64,000 nucleotides of DNA from Gammaproteobacteria bacterium (GTDB taxonomy: Bacteria > Pseudomonadota > Gammaproteobacteria > Nevskiales > Nevskiaceae): assembly GCA_026398875.1 (NCBI GenBank), contig JAPLSB010000023.1, positions 93,787 through 157,786 on the forward strand, written 5' to 3'. Below are positions 18,940-28,093 of this stretch, in pieces. How positions within the stretch are numbered: the stretch's first letter is position 1; every line of letters begins with the position of its first letter. A program made the translations under genes and the position numbers. Under the pieces are notes generated by a model, which saw nothing but the letters and a program-made list of their open reading frames with translations, ran no database searches and was not told the origin of the DNA.

Positions 18940-19773
18940 ATGTCCAAGATTCTGGTTGTCGGTGCCAACGGCACGGTCGGTTCCTCGCTGGTCAAGGCGC
19001 TGCGCCTGCGCGGCAGGCAGGTGCTGCGCGCCACCAGTCGTCCGCCGGCCAGCGCCGATGAGGTGCCGTTGAACCTGGTCACCGGCGCAGGCCTGACCGC
19101 TGCGCTGCACGGCGTCGACGCCGCGTTCCTGCTGGCACCGCCGGGTCATGTGAACCAGCACGTGCTGCTCGGCGGCTTCATCGAGGCCGCGCAGGCGGCC
19201 GGCCTCGGCAAGCTGGTGCTGATGAGCGCGATGGGCGCCGATGCCGATCCGACTGCGCCGCTGCGCCGTGCCGAGCTGCAGCTGGAGGCCTCGGGGCTGG
19301 CCTGGAACGTCATCCGGCCGAACTGGTTCATGCAGAACTTCCACACCTTCTGGCTGCACGGCATTCGCGAGCAGGGCCAGATCCTGCTGCCGACCGGCGA
19401 TGCGCGCGGCAGCTTCATCGATGCCCGCGACATCGCCGAGGTGGCCGCCGAGCTGCTGATTCACGATCAGCGGCTTGGCCAGGCTTTCGACCTGACTGGG
19501 CCGGAAGCGCTGAACCACGACGAGGTCGCCGCGCTGCTGAGCCGCGAAACCGGACGCGACATCCGCTACACCGAGATCACGGCAGAGCAGATGCTGAGCG
19601 GCCTGCTGGCCGCCGGTCTACCGCCGGACTACGCCGTGTTCCTGAACCAGATCCTCGGCTACTTCAAGCTCGGTTACGCCGAACGCATCACCGATGCGGT
19701 GGCGACGATCACCGGCCAGCCGCCGCGCCGGTTTGTCGATTACGCCCGCGACTTCGGCGCCGCCTGGATCTGA
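18940..19773 (+). CDS. NAD(P)-binding NmrA-type SDR protein
   Basis: A 277-residue atypical short-chain dehydrogenase with the dinucleotide motif VVGANGTVGSSLV at the N-terminus and WNVIRPNWFMQNF, as in NmrA/azoreductase-like (QOR2-type) proteins. It probably reduces quinones or senses NAD(P)H. The divergent AraC gene probably controls it. Its 3' end overlaps the convergent hydrolase gene by 34 bp. Confidence 0.85.
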   Translation: MSKILVVGANGTVGSSLVKALRLRGRQVLRATSRPPASADEVPLNLVTGAGLTAALHGVDAAFLLAPPGHVNQHVLLGGFIEAAQAAGLGKLVLMSAMGADADPTAPLRRAELQLEASGLAWNVIRPNWFMQNFHTFWLHGIREQGQILLPTGDARGSFIDARDIAEVAAELLIHDQRLGQAFDLTGPEALNHDEVAALLSRETGRDIRYTEITAEQMLSGLLAAGLPPDYAVFLNQILGYFKLGYAERITDAVATITGQPPRRFVDYARDFGAAWI

Positions 19774-20729
19774 GGGTCCCCGGGCGCGTCACGCGGTAGC
19801 AGGTCGGCAGCCAGGGTGACCGGGCCGGGCTGATTGGCGAGTGCGGCCTGCAACTGCTGCGCGATCAGCGCCCGGGTCACGCGCGCTTCCGGGAGCAATC
19901 CCAGCAGCGGCCAGACATGCATCATCGACGGCACCTGATGCAGCTCGATGCGGGCGCCGAGCGCTCGTGCCCGCGCGACGTAATCGAGCACGTCCGGAGC
20001 AAACAGCTCGCAGCCGCCGACATGGATCGCCATCGGCGGCAGGCCACGCGGATCGGCGCGCGCCGGGCTGATCACCGGATGCGCGCCGCCTAGCGGGCCG
20101 GCGTAGGCGCGACCGGCGCGGCGCAGGCCATCGAGCGTCAGCATCGGATCGACCGCCTGCAGGCGCACGGCGTCCGGATGCGGAATCTCGACATCGACCC
20201 ACGGCGACAGCAGCACCAGCAGTGCGGGCGGCGGCAACGGCTGGTCGCGAATCCAGCCGGCCAGTGCCAGCGCCAGGCCACCGCCTGCGGAATCCCCCAT
20301 GACGATCATCGGCAGCCCGGCTGCCGCTTCCGCGGCGTAGACCTGGCTGACCAGCGTCAGCGCCGTCAATCCGGCGTGGCGCGGTGCCAGCGGGTACAGC
20401 GGCACGACCACCTCGCAGCCGGTGCGACGCACCAGATCGACCACGAAGTTCCAGTGATGGCGGGTGATCGGCCGAACATAGGCGCCGCCGTGCAGGTACA
20501 GCACGCGGGCGGTGCTTGCCGCGGCAGCGGGCAGGTCACGCGGCGAGACGCGGTACAGCGGATGGCCATCGAACGCGCTCACGATGATCCGCGCCTGTCG
20601 TGCCTGAGCGGCGGAAGGCAGGGTCGGCGCGATCGCTGCCGGTGCTATGCCGAGCGCCGCTGCGCAGCGCCGTCGTTGCCGTACGCAGCGCATCCACCAC
20701 GCCGCGATCCGCGATTCGAGACTGGGCAT
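19740..20729 (-). CDS. HSL-family alpha/beta hydrolase (esterase)
   Basis: A 329-residue hormone-sensitive-lipase-like esterase with oxyanion motif YLHGGAYV, nucleophile elbow GDSAGGG and a likely His in SMMHVWP. It has no signal peptide. The first about 30 residues are Arg/Ala-rich, so a later start is possible. It is a single gene, convergent with the SDR gene. Confidence 0.85.
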   Translation of the reverse strand: MPSLESRIAAWWMRCVRQRRRCAAALGIAPAAIAPTLPSAAQARQARIIVSAFDGHPLYRVSPRDLPAAAASTARVLYLHGGAYVRPITRHHWNFVVDLVRRTGCEVVVPLYPLAPRHAGLTALTLVSQVYAAEAAAGLPMIVMGDSAGGGLALALAGWIRDQPLPPPALLVLLSPWVDVEIPHPDAVRLQAVDPMLTLDGLRRAGRAYAGPLGGAHPVISPARADPRGLPPMAIHVGGCELFAPDVLDYVARARALGARIELHQVPSMMHVWPLLGLLPEARVTRALIAQQLQAALANQPGPVTLAADLLPRDAPGDPQIQAAPKSRA

Positions 20730-20895
20730 CGTCGAGCGTCTGTTGGCCGGTGGGGGCCGGTTGGGGCCGGTTGATGGCGATGAGGCGCTGGACCCGCATC
20801 ACGGCAGGCCGCGACCGCGGGAACTGCGCCTCGCTTGTACCGTCGAGCGTATGCAAAACGTGCGCGTGGCTCTGACTGTCGGGTCAGTCAGTTCT

Positions 20896-20920
20896 GCCGC
20901 CCGGTGCGCTGCCGGGCGGC
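20896..20920. repeat. 9-bp perfect hairpin upstream of SET gene
   Basis: GCCGCCCGG and CCGGGCGGC flank a 7-base loop. No T run follows on either strand, so it is more likely a protein site or mRNA-leader structure than a terminator. Confidence 0.45.
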
Positions 20921-20976
20921 GCATCGGCTCGCTAGACTTGCCCCGGTCGCAGTGAACCCGGAAGGAAGCACATCGA

Positions 20977-21009
20977 ATGCCGTTGAACCAGACAGCGTGG
21001 TCGCGATGA
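20977..21009 (+). CDS. Putative leader peptide ahead of SET gene
   Basis: A ten-codon ORF, MPLNQTAWSR, preceded by a good Shine-Dalgarno sequence (GGAAGGA). Its TGA overlaps the ATG of the SET gene (CGATGA). The SET gene itself has no Shine-Dalgarno sequence of its own, so translation of the leader would drive it. It is inferred from signals only. Confidence 0.4.
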   Translation: MPLNQTAWSR

Positions 21010-21704
21010 GCACGCCGGCGGCCGCGTCATCACCGCCCCTGATTTGCGTGGCCCGCTGGGGCGGCGAGCAGCAGCTGGTCGCGGCCGCCGATGTCGAAAG
21101 CGGCGCATTGCTGGCAGCGGAGTACCCGATCGCCTTCGTCGAGATCGAGCCGGACGACGAGGACGGCGCGCCGATGCTGCTGCTGGAATCGATCCTCGCC
21201 ACCGACGACACGCATGCGCGGGTCGTTGCCGAAGACCTGAAGCTGACCCCGTGGACGCTCGGCGTTGGCGATCGGGCCACGCTTGCTGCGCTGGCCCGCA
21301 AGTACCGGCGCAATCCGGACAAGCTGGCCCAGCTCTATCACCGCGTTGCCGCCAACAACATCCGCTACGCGCAGGCCGGGGTGATCGGCTACGGCATCTG
21401 GCCGCTGGTCAGCCGCGCGAATCACTCCTGCGATCCGAATGCCCGGCTCGGCGCCACGCCGAAGCAGCCGCTTGCCGAACTGCTGCTCGCCACGCGCCCG
21501 ATCGCGCGCGGTGAAGCGATCTGCTGGAACTACCTCGGCGACGAATCCTTCCTGGCGCTCGACTGGATGGCCCGCAACGCGCAGCTGCTCGAAGACTTCC
21601 AGTTCCTGTGCCGCTGTCCGCGCTGCGAAGCCGAGCGTCCGGCAGCGGTGGCGGCGCTGCCGAGGCAGGAGATCGCGGCGTTTTTCGGGCTGTCGCGGCG
21701 ATGA
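21006..21704 (+). CDS. SET-domain protein (putative lysine methyltransferase)
   Basis: A 232-residue SET protein. The core motif SRANHSCDPNARL (the NHSCxPN of SET-N/SET-C) and GEAICWNYLG are followed by a Cys-rich post-SET end, FLCRCPRCEAERP, as in SMYD-type proteins. It would methylate lysine on an unknown protein using S-adenosylmethionine. The start at 21006 is chosen because the family-like sequence begins there and it abuts the leader ORF; GTG 20952 is an alternative. Confidence 0.8.
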   Translation: MSTPAAASSPPLICVARWGGEQQLVAAADVESGALLAAEYPIAFVEIEPDDEDGAPMLLLESILATDDTHARVVAEDLKLTPWTLGVGDRATLAALARKYRRNPDKLAQLYHRVAANNIRYAQAGVIGYGIWPLVSRANHSCDPNARLGATPKQPLAELLLATRPIARGEAICWNYLGDESFLALDWMARNAQLLEDFQFLCRCPRCEAERPAAVAALPRQEIAAFFGLSRR

Positions 21705-21780
21705 GCGCCTGCTTGCGCGACTGACTTGCACTCAGGTTCCCGCATCGCCGGCTCGAAAAGCCGGGCGGAGTTCGCTTGCG

Positions 21781-22848
21781 CTACTCCGCAACCAGCGTCC
21801 AGGCCACCGTCTCGCCGGCGCGCAGCGGCACCAGCCGGCGCTCGCCTTCGCCCAGCTCCGCCGGCACCGTCCAGGCCTTGCGCTCCAGGGTGATTTGCCG
21901 GGTGTTGCGCGGCAGCCGGTAGAAATCCGGGCCGAAATGACTGGCAAAGGCTTCCAGGCGATCCAGCGCGCCGACGCTGTCGAAAGCCTCGGCGTACAGC
22001 TCGATCGCAGCGTGGGCGGTGTAGATGCCGGCGCAGCCGCAGGCGGCTTCCTTGTCGCGGCGTGCGTGCGGCGCGCTGTCGGTGCCGAGGAAGAAGCGCG
22101 GATTGCCGCTGGTGGCAGCGCCCAGCAGCGCCAGCCGGTGCTCTTCGCGCTTGATCACCGGCAGGCAGTAGTGATGCGGCCGGATGCCGCCGACGAACAT
22201 GGCATTGCGATTCAGCAGCAGGTGATGCGCGGTGATCGTGGCGGCGATGCGCGCTGGCGCGGCGCTGACGAACTCCACCGCCTGCCGGGTAGTGATGTGC
22301 TCCAGCACCACGCGCAGTTTCGGATGGCGCTCGACCAGCGGCGCCAGCTCGCGCTCGATGAACACTTTCTCGCGGTCGAAGACATCGACCGTCGGATCGG
22401 TGACTTCGCCGTGCACCAGCAGCGGCAGGTCGTGTTCGGCCATTGCCCGCAAGGTGTCTTCGCAATGGCGGATGTCGGTGACGCCCAGCGCGGAATTGGT
22501 GGTGGCGCCGGCCGGATACCACTTCAGCGCGAACACGCGGCCGCTGGCCTTGGCTGCGGCGATTTCGGAGGCCGGCGTGCGGTCGGTCAGGTAGAGCGTC
22601 ATCAGCGGTTCGAAGTCGACACCCGGCGGCACCGCCTGCAGCAGCCGCTCGCGGTACTGCAGCGCCTGCGCGGTGGTAGTGACCGGCGGCTTCAGGTTGG
22701 GCATGACGATGGCGCGAGCGAACTGGCGCGCCATGTCGGGCACCGTCATCGCCAGAATTTCGCCGTCGCGCAGGTGCACATGCCAGTCGTCGGGCCGCGT
22801 CAGGCTCAGGCGGGTGGCGGGCGTGCCCGGCATCGAATCAGGGACCAT
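21781..22848 (-). CDS. pyrC: Dihydroorotase, class II
   Basis: Interconverts carbamoyl-aspartate and dihydroorotate in pyrimidine synthesis. The 355 residues carry the binuclear zinc ligands: [22 protein letters not shown] (carboxylated Lys), LVHGEV, LEHITT and GTDSAPH. The start at 22848 is supported by GGAG upstream; it overlaps the end of tsaC by 11 bp, implying coupled translation. It is last in the dabB-dabA-DUF6671-bioD-tsaC-pyrC series. Confidence 0.95.
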   Translation of the reverse strand: MVPDSMPGTPATRLSLTRPDDWHVHLRDGEILAMTVPDMARQFARAIVMPNLKPPVTTTAQALQYRERLLQAVPPGVDFEPLMTLYLTDRTPASEIAAAKASGRVFALKWYPAGATTNSALGVTDIRHCEDTLRAMAEHDLPLLVHGEVTDPTVDVFDREKVFIERELAPLVERHPKLRVVLEHITTRQAVEFVSAAPARIAATITAHHLLLNRNAMFVGGIRPHHYCLPVIKREEHRLALLGAATSGNPRFFLGTDSAPHARRDKEAACGCAGIYTAHAAIELYAEAFDSVGALDRLEAFASHFGPDFYRLPRNTRQITLERKAWTVPAELGEGERRLVPLRAGETVAWTLVAE

Positions 22849-23875
22849 CGGAAAGCTCCAGCGCAGAAGAATCGGGAGGTGCATCGAACGACTGGCCAAG
22901 CCCGGCGGCGCGGCGCAGCCGGTCGGCCAGGGCAAGACCCAGTCCGGTGGCCGGCGGCAGCACCGCCACCACCGTCGTCAAGTCGCGATGATCGGCCTCG
23001 CGCAGCCGGGCATAGAGCTCGCGGGCCTGGCCGTCGTCGGACTCGGGCAGGGTCAGGCAGTGTACGGTTTCCGGCAGTCCCGGCGGCGCAGCACTCGCCA
23101 GCAGGCCGACCCGCTCGCCCTGCGCCAACCGCTGCCGTACCAGCGCCTCCGCCGTGTCGGTCGAGGCCAGCAGCACTCGCGCGGCAGGCGCGTAATGCGA
23201 GGCATCGCTGCCGGGCGCTCGCGTCGCTGGCGCCGACGTCGATGCGTCCAGCGGCTGGCCAAGCGCGTCGGCGAGCTGCGCTGCCGTGACCGCGCCCGGC
23301 CGCAACAGGCGCAGGCTGCCCTGCGACAGATCGACGATCGTCGATTCGATGCCGACCGCGCAGGGCCCGCCGTCGAGCAGGCGGTCGACGGCGGTGCCGA
23401 GTTCCTCGTGGACGTGTGCGGCGCAGGTCGGGCTGACCCGGCCGTAGCGGTTGGCCGACGGCGCGGCAACGCCATCGCCGAAGGCGCTGAGCAAAGCCTG
23501 GGCCAGCGGATGCGCCGGCACCCGCAGTGCCACCGTGTCGAGGCCGCCAGTGACGGCATCGGGCACCTCCGGTCGGCGGCGCAGGATCAGCGTCAGCGGG
23601 CCGGGCCAGAACGCTTCGGCAAGCTGCCAGGCCAGCGCCGGTACCTCGGCGGCCCAATCCCTGATCTGTGCTGCTTCGGCCACGTGCACGATCAGCGGGT
23701 GATCGGCCGGCCGGCCCTTGGCCGCGAAGATGCGCGCCACTGCGCGCGGGTCACGGGCATTGGCGCCGAGGCCGTAGACGGTCTCGGTGGGGAAGGCGAC
23801 CAGCCCGCCGGCACGCAGGCAGCGCACCGCGTCGGCGACCTCGGGCGTCGGGCTTGCAGCAGTTGCGCGCGGCAT
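22838..23875 (-). CDS. tsaC: L-threonylcarbamoyladenylate synthase (Sua5 type)
   Basis: Makes threonylcarbamoyl-AMP from threonine, bicarbonate and ATP for tRNA t6A37. The 345 residues comprise the YrdC-like domain ([40 protein letters not shown]) and the C-terminal Sua5 domain (after [12 protein letters not shown]). This is the long form rather than the short TsaC of about 190 residues. It starts at a TGATG overlap with bioD. Confidence 0.93.
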   Translation of the reverse strand: MPRATAASPTPEVADAVRCLRAGGLVAFPTETVYGLGANARDPRAVARIFAAKGRPADHPLIVHVAEAAQIRDWAAEVPALAWQLAEAFWPGPLTLILRRRPEVPDAVTGGLDTVALRVPAHPLAQALLSAFGDGVAAPSANRYGRVSPTCAAHVHEELGTAVDRLLDGGPCAVGIESTIVDLSQGSLRLLRPGAVTAAQLADALGQPLDASTSAPATRAPGSDASHYAPAARVLLASTDTAEALVRQRLAQGERVGLLASAAPPGLPETVHCLTLPESDDGQARELYARLREADHRDLTTVVAVLPPATGLGLALADRLRRAAGLGQSFDAPPDSSALELSDGP

Positions 23876-24609
23876 CAGCGCGGACTCCAGCGATCGACCA
23901 GCGCCGCCAGTGCCGCCGCTTCGCGCGCCCAGGCCGATGGGCCGTGGTCCTGCGCGTGCGGCAGACGCAGCACTGGGCAGCGAAGCCAGTCAGCGAGGTC
24001 TGCCGCGTTGTCCATGCCGGCAGCGTTGTCGGTCACGGCCGGCTGGTTCAGCACCAGCCCAGCCAGCGTCAGGCCGCGTCGGCGCAGCGTCTCGACGGTC
24101 ATCAGGCAGTGGTTGATCGTCCCCAGTCGATCGGCAGCGACCACCAGCACCGGCAGACCGAGGGCCTGTGCCAGATCGGCATTGAGCGCTGCCTCGGCGA
24201 TCGGCGAGTAGAAGCCGCCAGCCCCTTCGACGAACAGGAAATCGCCGGCTTCCAGCCCTTGAAGACAGGCGCCACGCAGACCGTCGAGCGTCAGTTCGAC
24301 CTGCTCCAGACGTGCCGCCCGCTCCGGCGACAGCGGCGCGCGCAGGCGGTAACGGCACACCTGCTCAAGCGGCTCGATGGCGCCGGCGGCCTGGCGCAAG
24401 GTCTGCGCGTCCTGCGGCTCGTAGCCCTCGGGCCCGGCCGGGCAGCCGGACTCGGCCGGCTTGCGCACCCGCACGCGCAGGCCGCGCTGCTGCAGGGCCC
24501 AGGCGAGTGCTGCACCGGTGCGGGTCTTGCCGACGCCGGTATCGGTGCCGGTGATGAACAGGCCCAGAGGCCAGGACGGTGGTGCTGCAGGATGAATCGT
24601 GTCGCTCAT
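23875..24609 (-). CDS. bioD: Dethiobiotin synthetase
   Basis: Carboxylates and closes diaminopelargonate with CO2 and ATP in biotin synthesis. The 244 residues have the P-loop GTDTGVGKT (21-29), the KPAESG segment and the VEGAGGFYSPI block. No other bio gene is adjacent; the gene is embedded between DUF6671 and tsaC. The stop overlaps the tsaC start by one base (TGATG). Confidence 0.95.
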   Translation of the reverse strand: MSDTIHPAAPPSWPLGLFITGTDTGVGKTRTGAALAWALQQRGLRVRVRKPAESGCPAGPEGYEPQDAQTLRQAAGAIEPLEQVCRYRLRAPLSPERAARLEQVELTLDGLRGACLQGLEAGDFLFVEGAGGFYSPIAEAALNADLAQALGLPVLVVAADRLGTINHCLMTVETLRRRGLTLAGLVLNQPAVTDNAAGMDNAADLADWLRCPVLRLPHAQDHGPSAWAREAAALAALVDRWSPR

Positions 24610-24623
24610 CTCTCTGTTCCGGT

Positions 24624-25484
24624 TCAGGGGTTGCAATAGGGGCAGTGGCGGGGATCGGCGAAGGCGCGGTCGAGGCGCGGGCGGGTTTCCTGGTGCGCGC
24701 AGCGCGGGCAGCCGAAACGGTCGGCGCCGGCTTGCAAGGTCGGCGTCTGGCAGGCGCTGCACGGCAAGCCCGGCAGCGACTCGATTCGGCCATAGCCCGG
24801 TGCCGCACAGGACGGACAGCAGACGGCCAGACGCGCGGCCAGGTCCTCGCCAGCCTTGGCGATCATCGCCCGGCGCGTCGGATTGGCGTGAGCGCGGCCA
24901 TCGGTCTCGATGAACACCTGGCCGCTGGCCGACTGCGCGCGCAGCGTATCGAACTGCGCCGCCAGCGCCGTCCAGGTGTCCGCGTCCTTGTCGATGCGCG
25001 GATCGTCCTGGTGGTCCGGGCGCAGCAGCAGTCGCTGGGCCGGAAAGCCGATGCGCCGTGCGAAGGCTTCGGCGGCGTCCCAGTCGCTGGCCAGCAGATG
25101 CGCCTGACAGCCGGCGCCCTGGGCGCGGCCCAGCACTTCGAGGCCGAGCGAGTCGTCGATCCAGACCAGGATCTCGACGTTCCACGGCAGCATGCCGGCC
25201 ACCGGGTCGGCACCGAACGCGCCCTCGCTGGCCAGCCCCAGCGGCAGGCCGGCCAGTTCCATGCCGAGCCGTGCCTTGCGCCGTGCCGCATCGAGCTGGC
25301 TGCCGGCGCGCGGAATCGCGCGGCTGAAAGTGCCGAGCTGGTCGGTGTCGTAGCCGCTGACGTGCTGCAGCCGGCAGCCCAGCGCCGGTTCCAGCACCGG
25401 CGCCAGCACCTGTTCCTTGCCGTGCTGCGTCAGCAGCGCGACCGCGTGTCCGGCATAGACGGCATGGACGGCATCGGGCGGCAT
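24624..25484 (-). CDS. DUF6671 family protein with zinc ribbon
   Basis: A 286-residue protein of unknown role. Conserved-looking blocks are VALLTQHGKEQVLAPV, DTDQLGTFSR, GSQLDAARRKARLGMEL, LASEGAFG, FIETDGRAHANPTR, and a C-terminal double zinc ribbon (CPSC, CSAC, CPRC, CPYC). I match this to DUF6671 from memory. It starts at the TGATG overlap with dabA and is followed by bioD after 14 bp, so it is almost certainly made with the inorganic-carbon transporter. Confidence 0.75.
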   Translation of the reverse strand: MPPDAVHAVYAGHAVALLTQHGKEQVLAPVLEPALGCRLQHVSGYDTDQLGTFSRAIPRAGSQLDAARRKARLGMELAGLPLGLASEGAFGADPVAGMLPWNVEILVWIDDSLGLEVLGRAQGAGCQAHLLASDWDAAEAFARRIGFPAQRLLLRPDHQDDPRIDKDADTWTALAAQFDTLRAQSASGQVFIETDGRAHANPTRRAMIAKAGEDLAARLAVCCPSCAAPGYGRIESLPGLPCSACQTPTLQAGADRFGCPRCAHQETRPRLDRAFADPRHCPYCNP

Positions 25485-28027
25485 CAGCGCGGCTCCAGCG
25501 CCACCGCGCGCCATTCGCCGTGCCGGTAGCGCTGGAAACCGTCAGATGCGAAGCGCCACAGATGCAGCCAGTCGTTATCGAGCAGTTGCCGGACCACCGC
25601 GTGCTTGCCGATCACCGTTTCGATCATCGCGGCCGGTGCATCGATCACCACCGTCAGCCGCAGCGGCTCGTGCAGCCAGCGTTCGCCGTCGTGCAGCGAC
25701 TGCCGCGACAGGCCGATGCGCAGGTCGCCGCCGTTGCCTTCGAACACGCCGATGGTGCCGCCGACGACGTTGTGCAGCAGCTTGTTGCCGCTGCCGAGGC
25801 GCGTCGGATCGCAGGTGGACGCGTGGTACTGCCAGTTGATCCAGTGGGTGACCAGCATCGGCGCGGTCATCAGCAGCTCCAGCACGCTGCCGTCGGGGTC
25901 CTGCACGGCGTCGTAGTCGTGCAGGAAGCTGCGGCCGTGCAGCACGGCACCCCGGCTGCGCCAGCGCGGCGCGATCAGGAACGCGGCATTGCCAGCCAGA
26001 CCCCACTCGGGCCGCGTCTGGGCGCCATCGTTGGCGCGGCGGCGCAGCTGATCGAGCAATTCTGCCGCCGCGCCGCGCGGGTTCAGCCCCAGGCTCGGCG
26101 CGCGCTCGCGGCGCACCTGATCGCAGGCTTGCGCGAACACCCCCTGCAGCCGGTTCCAGCGCACCAGCGCTGGCGGCGGCAGCAGGTCCAGATCGAAGCC
26201 TTCGATCTCGTCGGTGGTGGTGTTGTGCAGGGCAGCCACGAACCAGGTCGTCTCCGGAATGTTCACGCCCTGCGCCGACAAGCCGGCGCGCACCGCCGGC
26301 TCGTTGAGCAGCTGCGCCAGGCTGCGGGCATTGACCTCGCCGGTCTGGCCGCAGCAGGCGCCGCAGTCCAGCGCCGCGGCCTGCGCATTGTTGGCCGACT
26401 GGCTGCCATGCCCGACCAGCAGCACCAGCGGTGCCAGGTTCTGCTCCAGCCCCATGGCGTGCAGCACTTTCGCGGCCACCGCGATCCGGGCCTCGACGGT
26501 CATGTCCAGCAGCTGCGGCCGGCAGAGCTGCCGGAAGCGCGCCGGCAGGCCGCTGAGGTCATCGCGTGCGCGCGCTTGCCGGCCCGGCGACAGCCACTGC
26601 CCGAGCTTGCCGAGATAGCCGACGCCGGCCGCTTCGACGAACGAGAACGCCGCGCTGGGCCAGCGGCTGGCGGCATGCCACTGGTCGGCGAGCGCGAAGC
26701 GCGTTTCGCGCGAGCGCTGCGCGGCCACCTGCAGCGCGGCGTCGGTCACCGCTTCCGCAGTGCCTGGCGAGCGCAGGCGGTCGCCCACTTCCAGCGCCGG
26801 TGCCAGCAGGCCGGGAAGCTGCGGGCGGCGGGCCTGCGTGGCCAGCGGCGTGTAGGCGACCGGCAGGCCGAAGAAGCCGGCGAAGCCCAGGGTCTGCATG
26901 CCCGGCCAGACCGCTTCGAGCGCACGCCGCAGCGGCTCGCTGCGGACATCGATGCAGAACGCGGCCTGCACCTCTGGCGTCGATGGGTCATTGGCCAGAT
27001 CGCCGCTGGTCGACAACAGCCGCCGCGCCAGATCGCGCTGGTAGCCCGCTTCGAACGCCAGCTGCCAGACCTCGTCGATCAGCAGCGCCCGCTCGGCTGC
27101 GTGCAAGTGCGCCTGGGCCTGACCCCAGGCCCGCCGCAGCGATGCAAAGACCGGCCCTGCGTCGCTGTCGTTGCGGCATTCGAGCAGGATCGCGCCCCAG
27201 GCCAGCCGGATCGCCAGCAGCTCCCGCAGGTGGCTGTCCGCACTGCCTTCCAGCCCCGCCTGCCAGCCCAGATAGGCGCACCAGGAAGCCCAGCCGTTGA
27301 CGGTCAGCAGCATCGCTTCCAGGTAGTCCGCCCACACCGACGGCGGCAGGCCAAGGCGCTGCAGCACCCAGCGCTCGGCATCGACACGGGTTGCCGGCAG
27401 GGCAGTGAGCGCGCGGCCCAGCTGCGGCAGACCCATCAGCAGGCCGATGCCGTAGTCGTGCTGCAGGGTTTCGCGCCAGAACGCGTACAGGCCCTGGGCG
27501 CGCTCCGGCTGCCAGTCGGCCTGATGGGCGTCGAAGTAGGCGGCACAGGTCTGGCTCACCTGCTGGGTGATCGCCTGCTGCCAGGGCAGGCGGTTGTGGC
27601 GACCGGGATCGTTGTCGAGCAGATCGATCAGCAGCGGCAGCTGCTGGAGCTGCGGCGGGCTGTCGAGTGCGGCCACGCAGGAGCCCGTGCCAAGCCCGGC
27701 TGCACCGGCCTCGGGCAGTTGCTGCAGCGCCTGGTCGAGGTCGGCCGGCGTGATCCGGCCCTGCTGCCAGGCCTGCAGCACCTGGGCGCGCGGCGGGAAG
27801 ACCCGGATATCGGCCAGCACCGCCATGCGGGCGGCGACGCGGCGCAGCGGCAGACCGGTGCGCGACCAGTGCGGATTGACGGCGATGGCGCGATCCAGCG
27901 GCCAGGCCGGTGCGATGGCCTTGCAGGCCTGGGCGCAGGCAGCGTCGATCTGCGCGTGCAGCAGGGCATCGGCAGCGAGTGTGGCGGCCGATGTCGGAAC
28001 GGCGGGGCGGTTCAGGATTTCGGACAT
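25484..28027 (-). CDS. dabA: DabA, inorganic-carbon uptake subunit
   Basis: The cytoplasmic zinc subunit of the DAB transporter, thought to hydrate CO2 to bicarbonate vectorially. The 847 residues carry the beta-carbonic-anhydrase-like site: FCIDVRSE (Cys358, Asp360), VGHGS (His540) and LDCGACCG (Cys555). The Cys-Asp and His-Cys spacings equal those of the characterised Halothiobacillus DabA (C351/D353, H524/C539). It follows dabB on the minus strand and overlaps DUF6671. Confidence 0.95.
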   Translation of the reverse strand: MSEILNRPAVPTSAATLAADALLHAQIDAACAQACKAIAPAWPLDRAIAVNPHWSRTGLPLRRVAARMAVLADIRVFPPRAQVLQAWQQGRITPADLDQALQQLPEAGAAGLGTGSCVAALDSPPQLQQLPLLIDLLDNDPGRHNRLPWQQAITQQVSQTCAAYFDAHQADWQPERAQGLYAFWRETLQHDYGIGLLMGLPQLGRALTALPATRVDAERWVLQRLGLPPSVWADYLEAMLLTVNGWASWCAYLGWQAGLEGSADSHLRELLAIRLAWGAILLECRNDSDAGPVFASLRRAWGQAQAHLHAAERALLIDEVWQLAFEAGYQRDLARRLLSTSGDLANDPSTPEVQAAFCIDVRSEPLRRALEAVWPGMQTLGFAGFFGLPVAYTPLATQARRPQLPGLLAPALEVGDRLRSPGTAEAVTDAALQVAAQRSRETRFALADQWHAASRWPSAAFSFVEAAGVGYLGKLGQWLSPGRQARARDDLSGLPARFRQLCRPQLLDMTVEARIAVAAKVLHAMGLEQNLAPLVLLVGHGSQSANNAQAAALDCGACCGQTGEVNARSLAQLLNEPAVRAGLSAQGVNIPETTWFVAALHNTTTDEIEGFDLDLLPPPALVRWNRLQGVFAQACDQVRRERAPSLGLNPRGAAAELLDQLRRRANDGAQTRPEWGLAGNAAFLIAPRWRSRGAVLHGRSFLHDYDAVQDPDGSVLELLMTAPMLVTHWINWQYHASTCDPTRLGSGNKLLHNVVGGTIGVFEGNGGDLRIGLSRQSLHDGERWLHEPLRLTVVIDAPAAMIETVIGKHAVVRQLLDNDWLHLWRFASDGFQRYRHGEWRAVALEPR

Positions 28028-28093
28028 GGGGTTCTCCGGGATAGGGGCTCAGCGCGGCACGTCGGCACTGCACATCGAGACTGGGCGTCGGGA

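Noticed and set aside
23875..25185. Longer frame upstream of bioD to 25185
   Set aside because: The first about 190 residues overlap DUF6671 in another frame and are Arg/Pro-rich; BioD begins at MSDTIHP.
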